A DNA stretch of 41,366 nt, from NCBI GenBank assembly GCA_947474705.1, contig CANJJS010000042.1, forward strand, positions 1 to 41,366, written 5' to 3'. Below are positions 8,113 through 16,886 of this stretch, one piece after another. This DNA is from Acetobacteraceae bacterium (GTDB taxonomy: Bacteria > Pseudomonadota > Alphaproteobacteria > Acetobacterales > Acetobacteraceae). Numbering within the stretch: the stretch's first letter is position 1; every line of letters starts with the position of its first letter. Position numbers and translations under genes: made by a program. The notes under the pieces were generated by a model, which searched no databases, was not told the origin of the DNA, and saw only the letters and a list, made by a program, of their open reading frames with translations.

Positions 8113-8376
8113 TTAGCCGGCGGCGAATTGTTCCGGCCGCACCTCGCCCACCGGGATGATCACGTCGGCCGGGATATCCAAACGTTTCGCCGCCGCGCGG
8201 ATCGCATCCGCGCTGGGTGCCTCATACAGACAATAGCTTTTGCGTTTGTCGGCACTCAGAAACGAATAGAGCCACTGTACGCCGATTTCGTCGTTGACGT
8301 GTTTGATGTCCGCCGCGAGGGCGTCGGTCACCAAGACCTCTTCCGCGAAATTACGTTCGATCAAATACAGTGGCAT
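8113..8376 (-). CDS. DUF4242 family small protein
   Basis: An 87-residue ferredoxin-like alpha/beta protein resembling DUF4242 (SCO4226-type). Seen are MPLYLIERNF at the start, a central VQWLYSFLSADKRKSYCLYEAPSADAIRAAAKRLDIPAD, and VIPVGEVRPEQF at the end. Some relatives bind nickel, but the role is not established. ATG 8376 has AAGGAG about 8 nt upstream; the in-frame start at 8409 would run into the promoter palindrome. It is divergent from the giant LuxR-type regulator, which may control it. Confidence 0.78.
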   Translation of the reverse strand: MPLYLIERNFAEEVLVTDALAADIKHVNDEIGVQWLYSFLSADKRKSYCLYEAPSADAIRAAAKRLDIPADVIIPVGEVRPEQFAAG

Positions 8377-8392
8377 GGCTCGATCTCCTTGG

Positions 8393-8433
8393 CTTGACAA
8401 GGAATCCAAAGCTCGTGGCGACTATTTGTCAAG
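8393..8433. promoter_or_regulatory. Divergent promoter/operator with TTGACAA palindrome
   Basis: CTTGACAA (8393-8400) and TTGTCAAG (8426-8433) are perfect inverted repeats 25 bp apart in the intergenic region between the DUF4242 and LuxR-type genes. Each half contains a consensus -35 hexamer TTGACA, one per strand. On the minus strand TTGGAT (8404-8409) lies 17 bp downstream as a plausible -10, giving a start near 8397 for the DUF4242 gene. No good plus-strand -10 was found, so the symmetry may instead be an operator. Confidence 0.4.
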
Positions 8434-8485
8434 GTAATTGGGGGGCTTGCCATGCGCGGCCAAAATCGCCCACGCTACGGGTCAC

Positions 8486-11452
8486 ATGAGCGGAACTTTT
8501 TCCTCACCGGCGGGACAGGCTGAAATTTTCGTGGGCAGGCGCCACGAAATCGGCCAGTTGCGCACAGCCCTGGATGCCGCGCGTGCCGGCCAGGGCAAGA
8601 TCGTGCTGTTGTCGGGCGAGCCCGGCATCGGCAAGACCCGCACCGCGGCCGAACTGGCCGCCCATGCCGCCGGACAAGGTGGCATGGTCACCTGGGGCCG
8701 GTGCCACGAGGAATCGGGCGCCCCGCCCTACTGGCCATGGACCCAAATCCTGCGCGGTCCGCTCGCCGAACCCGATACCGATGCCTTGCGCCAGGATCTT
8801 GGCATCGGCGCGGCCGACATCGCCGAAATCGTTCCGGGCATTCGCGATCGCCTGCCGGACCTGGAACGCGCCCCGCCCATGGGCGATCCGGCCGAGGCGC
8901 GGTTCCGCCTGTTCGACTCGCTGACGCAATACCTGATCGCCATTTCGCGCCGCCGTCCGCTGACGATTCTTCTCGACGATCTGCACTGGGCCGATGTCCC
9001 GTCGTTGCGCTTTCTCGAATTCCTGGCGCCGGAAATCGGTGGCAACGGCCTGTTGGTGGTCGGGACCTACCGCGAGAACGAACTCTCCCGCCAGCACAAG
9101 CTGTCCGACACTCTGGGCGCGCTGGCGCGGGTGGGACATGTGTCGCGCGTCCGGCTGCGGGGGCTCGACGGCGAGGAAGTCCGGCATTTTGTCGCGCTTT
9201 CCTCGGGCGTGGTGCCGCCGGCGTGGCTGACGCGATCGATCCACGACCAAACCGAAGGAAATCCGCTGTTTCTGCGGGAGGTCGTGCGGCTGTTGGCGGA
9301 GCAAGGCCATTTTTTGTCCTCGATGGACAATCTGCCGGCGATTCGCGTCCCCGAGGGCATTCGCGAGGTCATCGGCCGCCGCCTGAACCGCTTGTCGCCG
9401 GCCTGTAACGAAATCCTGGCGCTGGCCTCTGTCTTCGGCCGCGAATTTTCGTTCGATGTTCTGACCCGCGCCGGGGCCACCGCGGAAGACGCTTTGTCGC
9501 GGGCCCTGGACGAAGCGTCCGACGCGCACATCGTGGAGGAAATCGCGCCCACGCGTTACCAGTTCACCCATGCGCTGATCCGGACAACGTTGTACGATGA
9601 ATTACGTCCGGGTCGCCGGCGTCAATTGCATCTGGCCGCCGCCGAAGCGCTTGAAGCCGTGCATCGGCATGGTTTGGAATCAGTGCTGGCCGACCTCGCC
9701 CGCCACTTTCAACTCGCAGGGACTCCGGATGGCCTGGCCCGGTCGATCGATTACGCGATCCGGGCCGGGCAGCGGGCCGACGCGCTGCTGGCGTTCGAGG
9801 ATTCGATCGGTTTCTTCCAGGCGGCGCTGGATACAATCCGGCAACTGACGGAGCCCGATCCCCGGTTACATACGGCGCTGCTGCTGCATCTCGGCCACTC
9901 ATTGCGAAAAATTAACGATTATCCCGCCGCCAAGGCGCACCTGCTCGCTGCCGCGGCGATGGCCAAAACGAACGGTTTTCACGATCTTCTCGCCGAGGCC
10001 GCGACCCATTTCGAACTCGCCGAGTGGCGCGAAGGCAGCGTCGAGCGCGCGGCGGCGCCGGTGTTCCTGGCCGATGCGCTGGATGCCATGCCCCCCGCGA
10101 TGACGACCGCGCGAATCAAACTAATGGCATCCCTGGCCCGCGCCCGGCTTTACGCCGGGGCAACCGGAGAGGCGGAGGCGCTCGCCCGCGAGACCCTCCG
10201 CCACGCGCGCGATCTGGGCGATCCCAATGCGATCGCGGCCTCCCTCGACGTGCTCCATGAATTCATCCTCGACCCGGCGGAAACGCCAATATGGCTGGCC
10301 AACGCCATCGAAATGACGGCGATGGCGGCGCGGATCGACGACATGGAGCTGGTGTCGCGGTTCTGGTTTTTCCGCGCCGTCGATTCCCTGGAAATGGGCG
10401 ATGCCGCCGCGAGCCGCGCCGCGACCGACGAGTTCGCGCGCCTGAGCGTACTGCTCCGCCAGCCCGTCATCGCGATCTTCGCGCTCGGACTTAAGGCATC
10501 CGTGGCGTTGCTGGCGGGCGACCTGGCGGAGGCGGAGCGCCTCATTCTGCGCGCGATGCGGACCCGAAGCCCCGGTACGAGCCATGCCTCCGACACGGTT
10601 TCGATGCTGATTTTCGATCTGCGGCGGCTGCAAGGGCGGCTGAACGAAATGCTACCCTTGGCGAAGGCCTTCGCGGGCACCTCCCAGGCCGCGGTGTGGG
10701 CACCCGGTCTGGCGCTGATGCACATCGAGTGTGGCGAGCGGGAGGAGGCGCGGGCCATCTTCGAGAGCCTGGCGGCCGATTCATTTGGCGGACTGCCGCG
10801 CGATGGCCGCTGGACGACGAGTGTCGTGTATCTCGCCGACATCTGCGCGGCTCTGGGCGACGCGGCGCGCGCGGCCGTCCTCTACCGGTTCCTTCTGCCC
10901 TGGTCCGGGCGCAACATCCCCCTTGGCGGGGGCGTCAGTTTTCCGGGGTCGACGGACCGGTTTCTGGGTCAGCTCGCCGCCACGATGGGCCATTGGACCG
11001 ACGCCGAGCGTCATTTCAACGTGGCACTGGAGATGAACGAACGGATCGGTGGCCACGCACCGCTGGCACGGACTCGTTACGATTTCGCGGCGATGCTGGT
11101 GGCGCGCGGGTTTCCCGGCGATCGGGACCGCGCCGCCGTGCTGCTGCGAAAAGCCCAGGAGGGCGCGGAAACTTTGGGACTGACGGCATTGACGCGGAAG
11201 ATCGAAACGACGGTCGCGGCGGAAGGTCCGGCGATCGTTCCGGTGCCGCCCGATGCCCTGACCACGCGGGAACTGGAGGTGCTGCGCCTGATGTCCATCG
11301 GCCGCGGCAACGCGGATATCGCGCTGGTTCTGGCGATCAGTTTGAACACCGTGGCGACGCATGTCCGGAACATTCTCGCCAAAACCGGATGCGCCAACCG
11401 GACCGAGGCCGCGGCCTATGCCATGCGGCACGGGCTGCACGCGGCGGGGTAG
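8486..11452 (+). CDS. Large ATP-binding LuxR-family (LAL/MalT-like) transcriptional regulator
   Basis: A 988-residue STAND-type regulator. The N-terminus holds an AAA/NACHT-like ATPase: Walker A GEPGIGKT at 44-51 and Walker B TILLDDLHWAD near 158-168, with the FVGRRHEIGQL lead-in typical of AAA_16 modules. The middle third is alpha-helical, TPR-like and alanine-rich. The C-terminus (about 922-988) is a LuxR/GerE helix-turn-helix: LTTRELEVLRLMSIGRGNAD and TVATHVRNILAKTG. Such proteins switch on transcription after binding ATP and an inducer. ATG 8486 begins just before the domain; an in-frame start at 8438 is possible. It is divergent from the DUF4242 gene and upstream of the broken acyl-CoA dehydrogenase gene, its likely targets. 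It ends with TAG. Confidence 0.88.
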   Translation: MSGTFSSPAGQAEIFVGRRHEIGQLRTALDAARAGQGKIVLLSGEPGIGKTRTAAELAAHAAGQGGMVTWGRCHEESGAPPYWPWTQILRGPLAEPDTDALRQDLGIGAADIAEIVPGIRDRLPDLERAPPMGDPAEARFRLFDSLTQYLIAISRRRPLTILLDDLHWADVPSLRFLEFLAPEIGGNGLLVVGTYRENELSRQHKLSDTLGALARVGHVSRVRLRGLDGEEVRHFVALSSGVVPPAWLTRSIHDQTEGNPLFLREVVRLLAEQGHFLSSMDNLPAIRVPEGIREVIGRRLNRLSPACNEILALASVFGREFSFDVLTRAGATAEDALSRALDEASDAHIVEEIAPTRYQFTHALIRTTLYDELRPGRRRQLHLAAAEALEAVHRHGLESVLADLARHFQLAGTPDGLARSIDYAIRAGQRADALLAFEDSIGFFQAALDTIRQLTEPDPRLHTALLLHLGHSLRKINDYPAAKAHLLAAAAMAKTNGFHDLLAEAATHFELAEWREGSVERAAAPVFLADALDAMPPAMTTARIKLMASLARARLYAGATGEAEALARETLRHARDLGDPNAIAASLDVLHEFILDPAETPIWLANAIEMTAMAARIDDMELVSRFWFFRAVDSLEMGDAAASRAATDEFARLSVLLRQPVIAIFALGLKASVALLAGDLAEAERLILRAMRTRSPGTSHASDTVSMLIFDLRRLQGRLNEMLPLAKAFAGTSQAAVWAPGLALMHIECGEREEARAIFESLAADSFGGLPRDGRWTTSVVYLADICAALGDAARAAVLYRFLLPWSGRNIPLGGGVSFPGSTDRFLGQLAATMGHWTDAERHFNVALEMNERIGGHAPLARTRYDFAAMLVARGFPGDRDRAAVLLRKAQEGAETLGLTALTRKIETTVAAEGPAIVPVPPDALTTRELEVLRLMSIGRGNADIALVLAISLNTVATHVRNILAKTGCANRTEAAAYAMRHGLHAAG

Positions 11453-11465
11453 CGCGCCAGCCTTG

Positions 11466-11498
11466 GGCGCCGGGTCTCATCATTCCTGATGAGGCGCC
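11466..11498 (+). terminator. Possible hairpin after the LuxR-type gene
   Basis: A nested dyad: TCATCA and TGATGA pair around TTCC, with GGCGCC on each side (11466-11471 and 11493-11498). There is no T-run. It lies in the 176-bp gap before the acyl-CoA dehydrogenase gene, where I see nothing else. Confidence 0.3.
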
Positions 11499-11628
11499 GA
11501 TGGGACACGACCCGGCCGGGGGCGGCGCGGGTCTCATTCGATCGGGCGATGTCGCGGCACGCGCCCAAGGCGCAGGGTCCACATGCCGCCGGACAAGATC
11601 GGGTCCGGCTCAACAAACGGAGGCAACA

Positions 11629-12798
11629 ATGGCTGCTCAGGATTCCCTTTTGTCCGACGATCTGCTGAAAAGCTTCGCCGGACGGCGCGCCGGATACGAC
11701 CAAGACAACCGGTTCTTTCACGAGGATTTCGAGGATCTGAAGAAGGCCGGATATCTGACCATGGCGGTGCCGCGCGAGCTGGGCGGCCGCGGCATGACTC
11801 TGGCCCAGGTGTGCCGGGAACAATATCGGTTGGGGTATCATGCACCGGCGACGGCGCTCGGGATCAATATGCATGTCTAGTGGGCCGGCCTGATCGCGGA
11901 TCTGTGGCGCCAGGGCGATAAGTCACTGGAATGGGTGCTGAAAGACGTGATGGCGGGCGAGGTGCTGAACGCCGGCCATTCCGAACGCGGCAACGATCTG
12001 CCCGCGTTGCTGTCCACGTGCAAAGCGGAACGAGTCGAAGGCGGCTTCCGTTTCACCGGGCATAAAATGTTCGGCAGCCTGGCGCCCGTCTTCACCCGTT
12101 ACGGCCTGCACGGACTGTGGGCGGAGGCCGAGGGCGGGCCGAAAGTCGTGCACGCCTTCATGCCCCGGGAAACGCCCGGCCTGCGTGTCGTGGAAAGCTG
12201 GGATACCTTGGGTATGCGCGCGACCCGCAGCGACGATATCGTTCTCGACGGCGCCTTCGTGCCAGATCGTAACATCGCCCGCATCGTCCCCGCCGGCACC
12301 GCCGACGCCTTCGTTCTCGGCATCTTCGCCTGGGCTTTGTTGGGATTCGCGAACATTTACCACGCGATCGCCCAACGCGCGATGGCTGTGGCGGTTCCCT
12401 CGGTACACGGTAAGACCTCGCTGGCCGTGTCCAGAACGATGGCGTATCATCCGGAAATTCAGCACACGATCGCGGAAATGCAATTGTTGCTGGACCCGAT
12501 CGGACCGCACCTCGACCGCGTCGCCGAGGATTGGTCGAACGGAGTCGATCACGGCGGAACCTGGCCGTCGAAAATCGTGTCCGCGAAATACCACGCGGTC
12601 GAAGCCTGCTGGAAAATCGTGGATAAAGCGATGGAAGTGTCAGGCGGCGCGGGCATGTTCCGCGGCAACGAACTGGAACAATTGTTCCGCGACGCGCGCT
12701 GCGGCCGGTTCCATCCGGCCAATACCTTCCTGGTCCACGAAATCGTCGCCAAAACCGCACTTGGCATCGACCTGGGCGAACAACCCCGCTGGGGCTGA
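11629..12798 (+). pseudogene. Acyl-CoA dehydrogenase family gene interrupted by one in-frame TAG
   Basis: Translation from ATG 11629 (GGAGG at 11619-11623, ideal spacing) gives a full-length acyl-CoA dehydrogenase-like protein of 390 codons in one frame, broken only by TAG at 11878-11880 (codon 84, context INMHV-stop-WAGLIADLW). In relatives this place is usually an aromatic residue (NMH-x-YW type), so TAC/TAT to TAG is a likely origin. The rest looks functional: FTGHKMFGS, DTLGMRATRSDD, VSGGAGMFRGNELEQLFRDAR. No frameshift is seen, so the lesion is recent, is suppressed at some level, or is a sequence error. Acyl-CoA dehydrogenases are FAD enzymes oxidising acyl-CoA thioesters; this subgroup includes DszC-like monooxygenases. 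Confidence 0.82.
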
Positions 12799-12808
12799 CA
12801 CGGAACGG

Positions 12809-12833
12809 ACCGGAGGCGAATCGCGCCTCCGGT
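12809..12833 (+). terminator. Hairpin downstream of the acyl-CoA dehydrogenase gene
   Basis: A perfect 10-bp stem pairs ACCGGAGGCG (12809-12818) with 12824-12833 around a 5-nt loop, 11 bp after the stop codon. No U-tract follows, so efficiency is unclear. Confidence 0.5.
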
Positions 12834-12851
12834 TCCACTGTTGCCGGGATC

Positions 12852-12885
12852 GTGACGGTGCGTCAGAGTCATGCCTCACCGTCAC
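12852..12885 (+). promoter_or_regulatory. Stem-loop just upstream of the gamma-CA-like gene
   Basis: GTGACGGTG (12852-12860) and CACCGTCAC (12877-12885) form a perfect 9-bp inverted repeat with a 16-nt spacer, ending 14 nt before ATG 12900. It could be an operator, or a 5'-leader hairpin next to the ribosome-binding region. Confidence 0.4.
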
Positions 12886-12899
12886 AGAGATCGGACACC

Positions 12900-13490
12900 A
12901 TGACCTTCGTACTCGGCCCCGAGGTGAACCTCGAAAAACCCGCCTTCGTCGATCCCACCGCGCGTCTCTTCGGTCGCGTCATCGCGGGCGAGGGGTGCAG
13001 TTTCTGGCCAGGCAGCGTGATCCGGGCGGAGGGCGCGGCGGTGCGGATCGGCAAGTTCTGCAATATCCAGGACACGGTCGTGATCCATGTCGGCGGAAGC
13101 AATGGGACGTCGATCGGCAATTATGTTTCGATCGGGCATCGGGCGGTGGTGCATGGGGCGGAGATCGGGGACGATTGTTTGATCGGGATTGGCTCGGTCG
13201 TGATGGACCGGGCGAAGATCGGGCGGCGCTGCGTGATCGGCGCGATGGCGCTGGTGCCGGCGGGGATGGAGGTGCCGGAGGGTTCGGTCGTGATGGGCGT
13301 GCCCGGCAAGATCGTTTCGACACGCGACAATTTCGCGCAGACGCGGCGGAACGCGCTGGTGTATTACCGAAATGCGCTGTCTTACGCGCAAGGGCGGCAC
13401 GACGGCTGGCGGACGGAGGAATTTTTGAGATGGCGCGAGGAGGTCAATAAGCGTCTGGCGGCGGGGGAAGAGGTTCCGGCGGTCGAATGA
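12900..13490 (+). CDS. Gamma-carbonic-anhydrase-like hexapeptide-repeat protein
   Basis: A 196-residue left-handed beta-helix protein of the gamma-CA family (CaiE/PaaY/YrdA-like). Hexapeptide repeats run from about residue 20 to 130. The three zinc-binding histidines are present with the Cam-type spacing: H63 in VVIHV, then H80 and H85 in IGHRAVVHG. The C-terminal helix carries a Tyr/Arg-rich YYRNALSYAQGR segment. Members act as carbonic anhydrases, or as thioesterase/acyltransferase-like helpers in catabolic operons. ATG 12900 is chosen over an upstream in-frame ATG (12852), which lies inside a stem-loop. It is co-directional with the cupin gene 31 bp downstream. Confidence 0.86.
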   Translation: MTFVLGPEVNLEKPAFVDPTARLFGRVIAGEGCSFWPGSVIRAEGAAVRIGKFCNIQDTVVIHVGGSNGTSIGNYVSIGHRAVVHGAEIGDDCLIGIGSVVMDRAKIGRRCVIGAMALVPAGMEVPEGSVVMGVPGKIVSTRDNFAQTRRNALVYYRNALSYAQGRHDGWRTEEFLRWREEVNKRLAAGEEVPAVE

Positions 13491-13521
13491 TCTTTGGCGC
13501 GGTCGTAACGGAGGATTTTCG

Positions 13522-13839
13522 ATGGCGTTTGTTTGCACTGTTCCCGCGATTTCGACTGTGCAACAGGATGGGCCGGATATGCGGGTGACGCGCTGGGATT
13601 TTCCTCCGGGCGCGGTCACTGGCTGGCACACGCATGGGTGGCCTTATGTGATCGTGATGCTGACGGATGCCACGATGCGTGTGCATGACGGGACGACTGT
13701 CGTGGAAACCGTGCTGACGGCCGGTCAGGCGTATCATCGGCCCGCGGGTGTGGAGCACGATGTCATGAACGGCGGGACCGCGCCGATGGCCTTTGTCGAG
13801 GTGGAGATCAAGCGTCCCGAGGCGATGCGGTTCGGTTGA
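13522..13839 (+). CDS. Small cupin-domain protein
   Basis: A 105-residue single-domain cupin. The first cupin motif is visible as GAVTGWHTHGWPYVIVML (metal-binding H-x-H, with Y in place of the usual later Glu). The second lies around GQAYHRPAGVEHDVMNGG. Stand-alone small cupins act as isomerases, dioxygenases or sensors; nothing specifies a substrate. GGAGG lies about 7 nt upstream of ATG 13522. It is probably co-transcribed with the gamma-CA-like gene and converges on the Uma2 gene with only 9 bp between stops. Confidence 0.85.
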   Translation: MAFVCTVPAISTVQQDGPDMRVTRWDFPPGAVTGWHTHGWPYVIVMLTDATMRVHDGTTVVETVLTAGQAYHRPAGVEHDVMNGGTAPMAFVEVEIKRPEAMRFG

Positions 13840-13848
13840 CCGGGGCGT

Positions 13849-14439
13849 TCAACCGCGCGCGAGGGATGTCGTGCGGTAGAACGCGGCCAGCGGTGTTTCG
13901 AAACTCAGGCTTTCCAGGTGGAGCGCCGCGGCGGACGAGATTTGTTCCGGGTCTTCCGGCCAGGTGCCGTCGGCGTTCCGCCGCAGCAGCTCGGCCTCGA
14001 TTTTGGTGCTGGAGACGATGAGGATTTCGGCCACGCTGGGGATGGTGGTGTAGGCCCAGATGTTGGCCCAGGTCTCGACCTCGTTGGAGGGGGAGAGGAT
14101 TTCGACGATGAGGACGGGGTCGGAGACCATCGGGGCGTTCGACGGCGGGCTACATGTCACGACGAGGTCGGGGATACGGTAGTTGCGGTCGTGACGGACG
14201 CGGGGGATGACACCGCCTTCGGATACGACATGGCAGGGCCAGTGCGTGGCGACCAGATGATTGCCAAGCAGGCGCGCGATTTCGGCCTGGATCGCGCCGT
14301 GCGTGCTGGAGCCCGGCGCCATCGCCACGGGTTCGCCGTCGATCAATTGCCAATGGCGCACCGACGGATCGCCGGGATCCCAGGCGAAGAATTCCGCGAG
14401 GGTCATGCGCGACGGGGGCTGTTTTCGGAGGGCGACCAT
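13849..14439 (-). CDS. Uma2 family endonuclease (DUF820)
   Basis: A 196-residue PD-(D/E)XK-fold protein of the Uma2/DUF820 family. Seen are MTLAEFFAWD at the start, the HWQLIDGEPVAMAPGSSTHGAIQAEIARLL helix region, and the nuclease core YRIPDLVVTC followed by PVLIVEILSPSNEV with the acidic residues in place. A tail holds VVSSTKIEAELLRRN. Uma2 proteins are best known as large cyanobacterial families of unknown role; scattered single copies in proteobacteria are often mobile. No partner gene is adjacent. An alternative start is M12 (14406). Confidence 0.84.
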   Translation of the reverse strand: MVALRKQPPSRMTLAEFFAWDPGDPSVRHWQLIDGEPVAMAPGSSTHGAIQAEIARLLGNHLVATHWPCHVVSEGGVIPRVRHDRNYRIPDLVVTCSPPSNAPMVSDPVLIVEILSPSNEVETWANIWAYTTIPSVAEILIVSSTKIEAELLRRNADGTWPEDPEQISSAAALHLESLSFETPLAAFYRTTSLARG

Positions 14440-14485
14440 GGCGGCAGTCTACCAGAACGCGCAACCTCGCGACAGGGTTTAAAGC

Positions 14486-14515
14486 GGAAGGGGCCGGGCG
14501 AACCCGGCCCCTTCC
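14486..14515 (-). terminator. Rho-independent-like terminator of mmsA
   Basis: A perfect 13-bp GC-rich stem pairs 14486-14498 with 14503-14515 around a 4-nt loop, 2 bp beyond the mmsA stop. Read on the minus strand it is followed by GCTTTAAA, giving a short U-rich tail. Confidence 0.72.
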
Positions 14516-14517
14516 GG

Positions 14518-16014
14518 TCAACGTCCCAGAACGGGCATGATGAACTCAGGCCCTTTCTTCGCGCCGCCGGTCCAGCGCTGCGTCACCGCTTTGTATTTCG
14601 TGTAGAAGCGCACGCCTTCCATCCCGTAGACATGGTGGTCGCCGAACAGCGAGCCTTTCCAGCCGCCGAACGAATGGAACGACATCGGCACGGGAATGGG
14701 CACGTTGATCCCGACCATGCCGATCTGCACCTGGTTGGTGAAGTCGCGCGCGGTGCCGCCATCGTTTGTGAACAGGGCGACGCCGTTGCCATAGGGGTGT
14801 TCGTTGATCATCCGCGTCGCCGTGGCGATGTCGGGCGCGCGCACCACGGACAGGACGGGACCGAAGATTTCCTCTTTGTAGATGCGCATGTCCGTCGTCA
14901 CGTTATCGAACAGACATCCGCCGAGAAAGAATCCATTCTCGTAACCCTGCAACCGCAGCCCGCGCCCATCGACGATCAACGACGCGCCTTCCTTGACGCC
15001 CTGGTCGACATAACCCGAGACCTTCGCCAGATGCTCGCGGGTCACCAGCGGGCCCATCTCCGCTTCCGGATCGACGCCCGGCGCGATTTTCAGCGCGCGC
15101 ACTTTCGGCGCCAGTTTCGCCACCAGTTCGTCGCCGGCGGAGCCCACGGCGACGGCGACGGAGACGGCCATGCAGCGCTCGCCCGCCGCGCCGTAGGCGG
15201 AGCCCATCAGCGCGTCCACGGCGTCGTCGATATCGGCGTCCGGCATGACGACCAGGTGATTTTTCGCGCCACCAAGCGCCTGTACGCGTTTGCCGTGCGA
15301 GGTCCCGCCTTTGTAGATCGTTTCGGCGATCGCGGTGGAGCCGACGAAGCTGATCGCGGCGATGCCGGGATGGGCGATGATGGTTTCCACGGCTTCCCGG
15401 GCGCCCTGCACGACGTTGAACACACCGTCCGGGAGTCCGGCTTCTTTCAGCAGTTCAGCCAGTTTCAGCGCGGCGGAGGGGTCCTTTTCCGAAGGCTTCA
15501 AAATGAAACAGTTTCCGGTAGCCAGGGCGACCGGCACCATCCACAGTGGCACCATCAACGGGAAATTAAATGGCGTAATGCCCGCGACGACGCCCAAGGG
15601 CTGGCGGATCGACCAGGCGTCGATGCCGGTGCCGACCATGTCGGTGAACTCGCCTTTAAGCAGATGCGGAATACCGCAGGCGAATTCCACGACTTCCAGG
15701 CCGCGCTGCACTTCGCCGTCGGCGTCCGACAGCACCTTGCCGTGCTGCTCGGTAATGATCGCCGACATTTCCTTGCGGTCGCGGTTGAGAAGATCGACCA
15801 GTTTGAACATGACGCGGGCGCGGCGCAGCGGCGGGGTCGCGGCCCATGCCGGGAAGGCGGCGGAGGCGACGGCGACGGCGGCCTCGACCTCGGCGGGGCT
15901 GGCGAGCGAGACCTTGGCGATGACCTCGCCGGAGGCCGGGTTATGGACGGCGCCGAATTCGCCGCTGGTGCCGGCGACATGTTTGCCGCCGATGAAGTGT
16001 CCGATTTCGCGCAT
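14518..16014 (-). CDS. mmsA: CoA-acylating methylmalonate-semialdehyde dehydrogenase
   Basis: A 498-residue aldehyde dehydrogenase of the MmsA/IolA type, converting methylmalonate semialdehyde (or malonate semialdehyde) with NAD+ and CoA to propionyl-CoA (or acetyl-CoA) and CO2 in valine, thymine or inositol breakdown. Seen are the N-terminal [12 protein letters not shown], the [13 protein letters not shown] nucleotide-binding segment, [24 protein letters not shown] and the catalytic cysteine C281 in [11 protein letters not shown]. The GERCMA context and the lack of a general-base Glu motif typical of other ALDHs support the CoA-dependent class. The length matches the family. It may form a transcript with the hydrolase-like gene 80 bp upstream. 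Confidence 0.93.
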   Translation of the reverse strand: MREIGHFIGGKHVAGTSGEFGAVHNPASGEVIAKVSLASPAEVEAAVAVASAAFPAWAATPPLRRARVMFKLVDLLNRDRKEMSAIITEQHGKVLSDADGEVQRGLEVVEFACGIPHLLKGEFTDMVGTGIDAWSIRQPLGVVAGITPFNFPLMVPLWMVPVALATGNCFILKPSEKDPSAALKLAELLKEAGLPDGVFNVVQGAREAVETIIAHPGIAAISFVGSTAIAETIYKGGTSHGKRVQALGGAKNHLVVMPDADIDDAVDALMGSAYGAAGERCMAVSVAVAVGSAGDELVAKLAPKVRALKIAPGVDPEAEMGPLVTREHLAKVSGYVDQGVKEGASLIVDGRGLRLQGYENGFFLGGCLFDNVTTDMRIYKEEIFGPVLSVVRAPDIATATRMINEHPYGNGVALFTNDGGTARDFTNQVQIGMVGINVPIPVPMSFHSFGGWKGSLFGDHHVYGMEGVRFYTKYKAVTQRWTGGAKKGPEFIMPVLGR

Positions 16015-16094
16015 ATGCCGTTCCTCCCGGGGATCCTTTGTCGGAGCCAGGATTTAGGCCGAAACGCGTGTTGCTGCCAGGGGGCGCCGCGCGA

Positions 16095-16778
16095 TCAGGC
16101 CCGGAGGAAGGTTTCCATCGCGCGCGCGACCCAGTCCGGGCGCTCCTTCACCACATCCGCTCGCGTGCCCGGCACGAAGGCCAGTTCGCCCCGCCCCATC
16201 GACCGCGCGAGGAAATCCGCGCCGTCGCGCATCGCCAGTTCGGCGCCGTCCGCGCACAGGACCAGAGTGGGCGCGAAAATTTCCTCCGCCAGGTCCATCA
16301 GATCGGCGCGCCGCACCGCGCCGTGCGCCAGTCCCCGGCCCGGCAGCACCGCCAGCGCGTCGCGCGCGCCCTCGCTGAGACCGGGCGAAGTATCGCACAG
16401 CACCATCCGATCCACCTGGCCCGGCCAGGCGGCGGCGAAGGCCTGCGCCACCATCCCGCCCAAGGAACTGCCGGCGAGATGGGCGCGCGGCACTTCGAGG
16501 CGGATCAATAGCGCCGCGAGTTGCTCCGCGAGGTCCTCGATCTCGTAATCCCCCGCGGGCGCGGGCGTTTCGCCATGACCCGGCAGATCGTAGGCAATCA
16601 GTTCGAAATGCCGCGACAGGCCGGACAGCGCGTCCCACATCGCGCGGGTTTCATCGAGCCCGTGCAGAAGGACCAGCGGGGGGCCGCCGCCCATGCGGTG
16701 CGGAACGATGGTCGAAGCGTCGAGAACGGGCACCCGGTTGTCTCCCTGCGTGACGAGCGCGACCATCGCATGCCCCAT
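16095..16778 (-). CDS. Alpha/beta-hydrolase-like protein, shortened cap, apparent loss of catalytic His
   Basis: A 227-residue protein of the 3-oxoadipate enol-lactonase-like alpha/beta-hydrolase group. Seen are PPLVLLHGLDETRAMWDAL (oxyanion hole), YDLPGHGETPAP, the nucleophile elbow AGSSLGGMVAQAF with S105, and CDTSPG. The cap between the elbow strand and the late strand is only about 35 residues, and the late acid would be D177 (LVLCADGAE). Where homologs carry the catalytic His (GxGHxxxxE-like), this protein reads PGTRADVVKERPDW with no His. It may be inactive or repurposed. The start is uncertain: ATG 16778, or ATG 16766 with a GGGG just ahead. It is divergent from the GT2 gene. Confidence 0.75.
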   Translation of the reverse strand: MGHAMVALVTQGDNRVPVLDASTIVPHRMGGGPPLVLLHGLDETRAMWDALSGLSRHFELIAYDLPGHGETPAPAGDYEIEDLAEQLAALLIRLEVPRAHLAGSSLGGMVAQAFAAAWPGQVDRMVLCDTSPGLSEGARDALAVLPGRGLAHGAVRRADLMDLAEEIFAPTLVLCADGAELAMRDGADFLARSMGRGELAFVPGTRADVVKERPDWVARAMETFLRA

Positions 16779-16886
16779 CGCGCGGGGCCATGCGCCGGCG
16801 CGGTTTGCCGGTCCGCCGGAAACTGGTAACGCCGCTGTAAGCCGCCTTTCTTTATCCGCCTTGCCAAGGAAACCCATGGCGAACAC

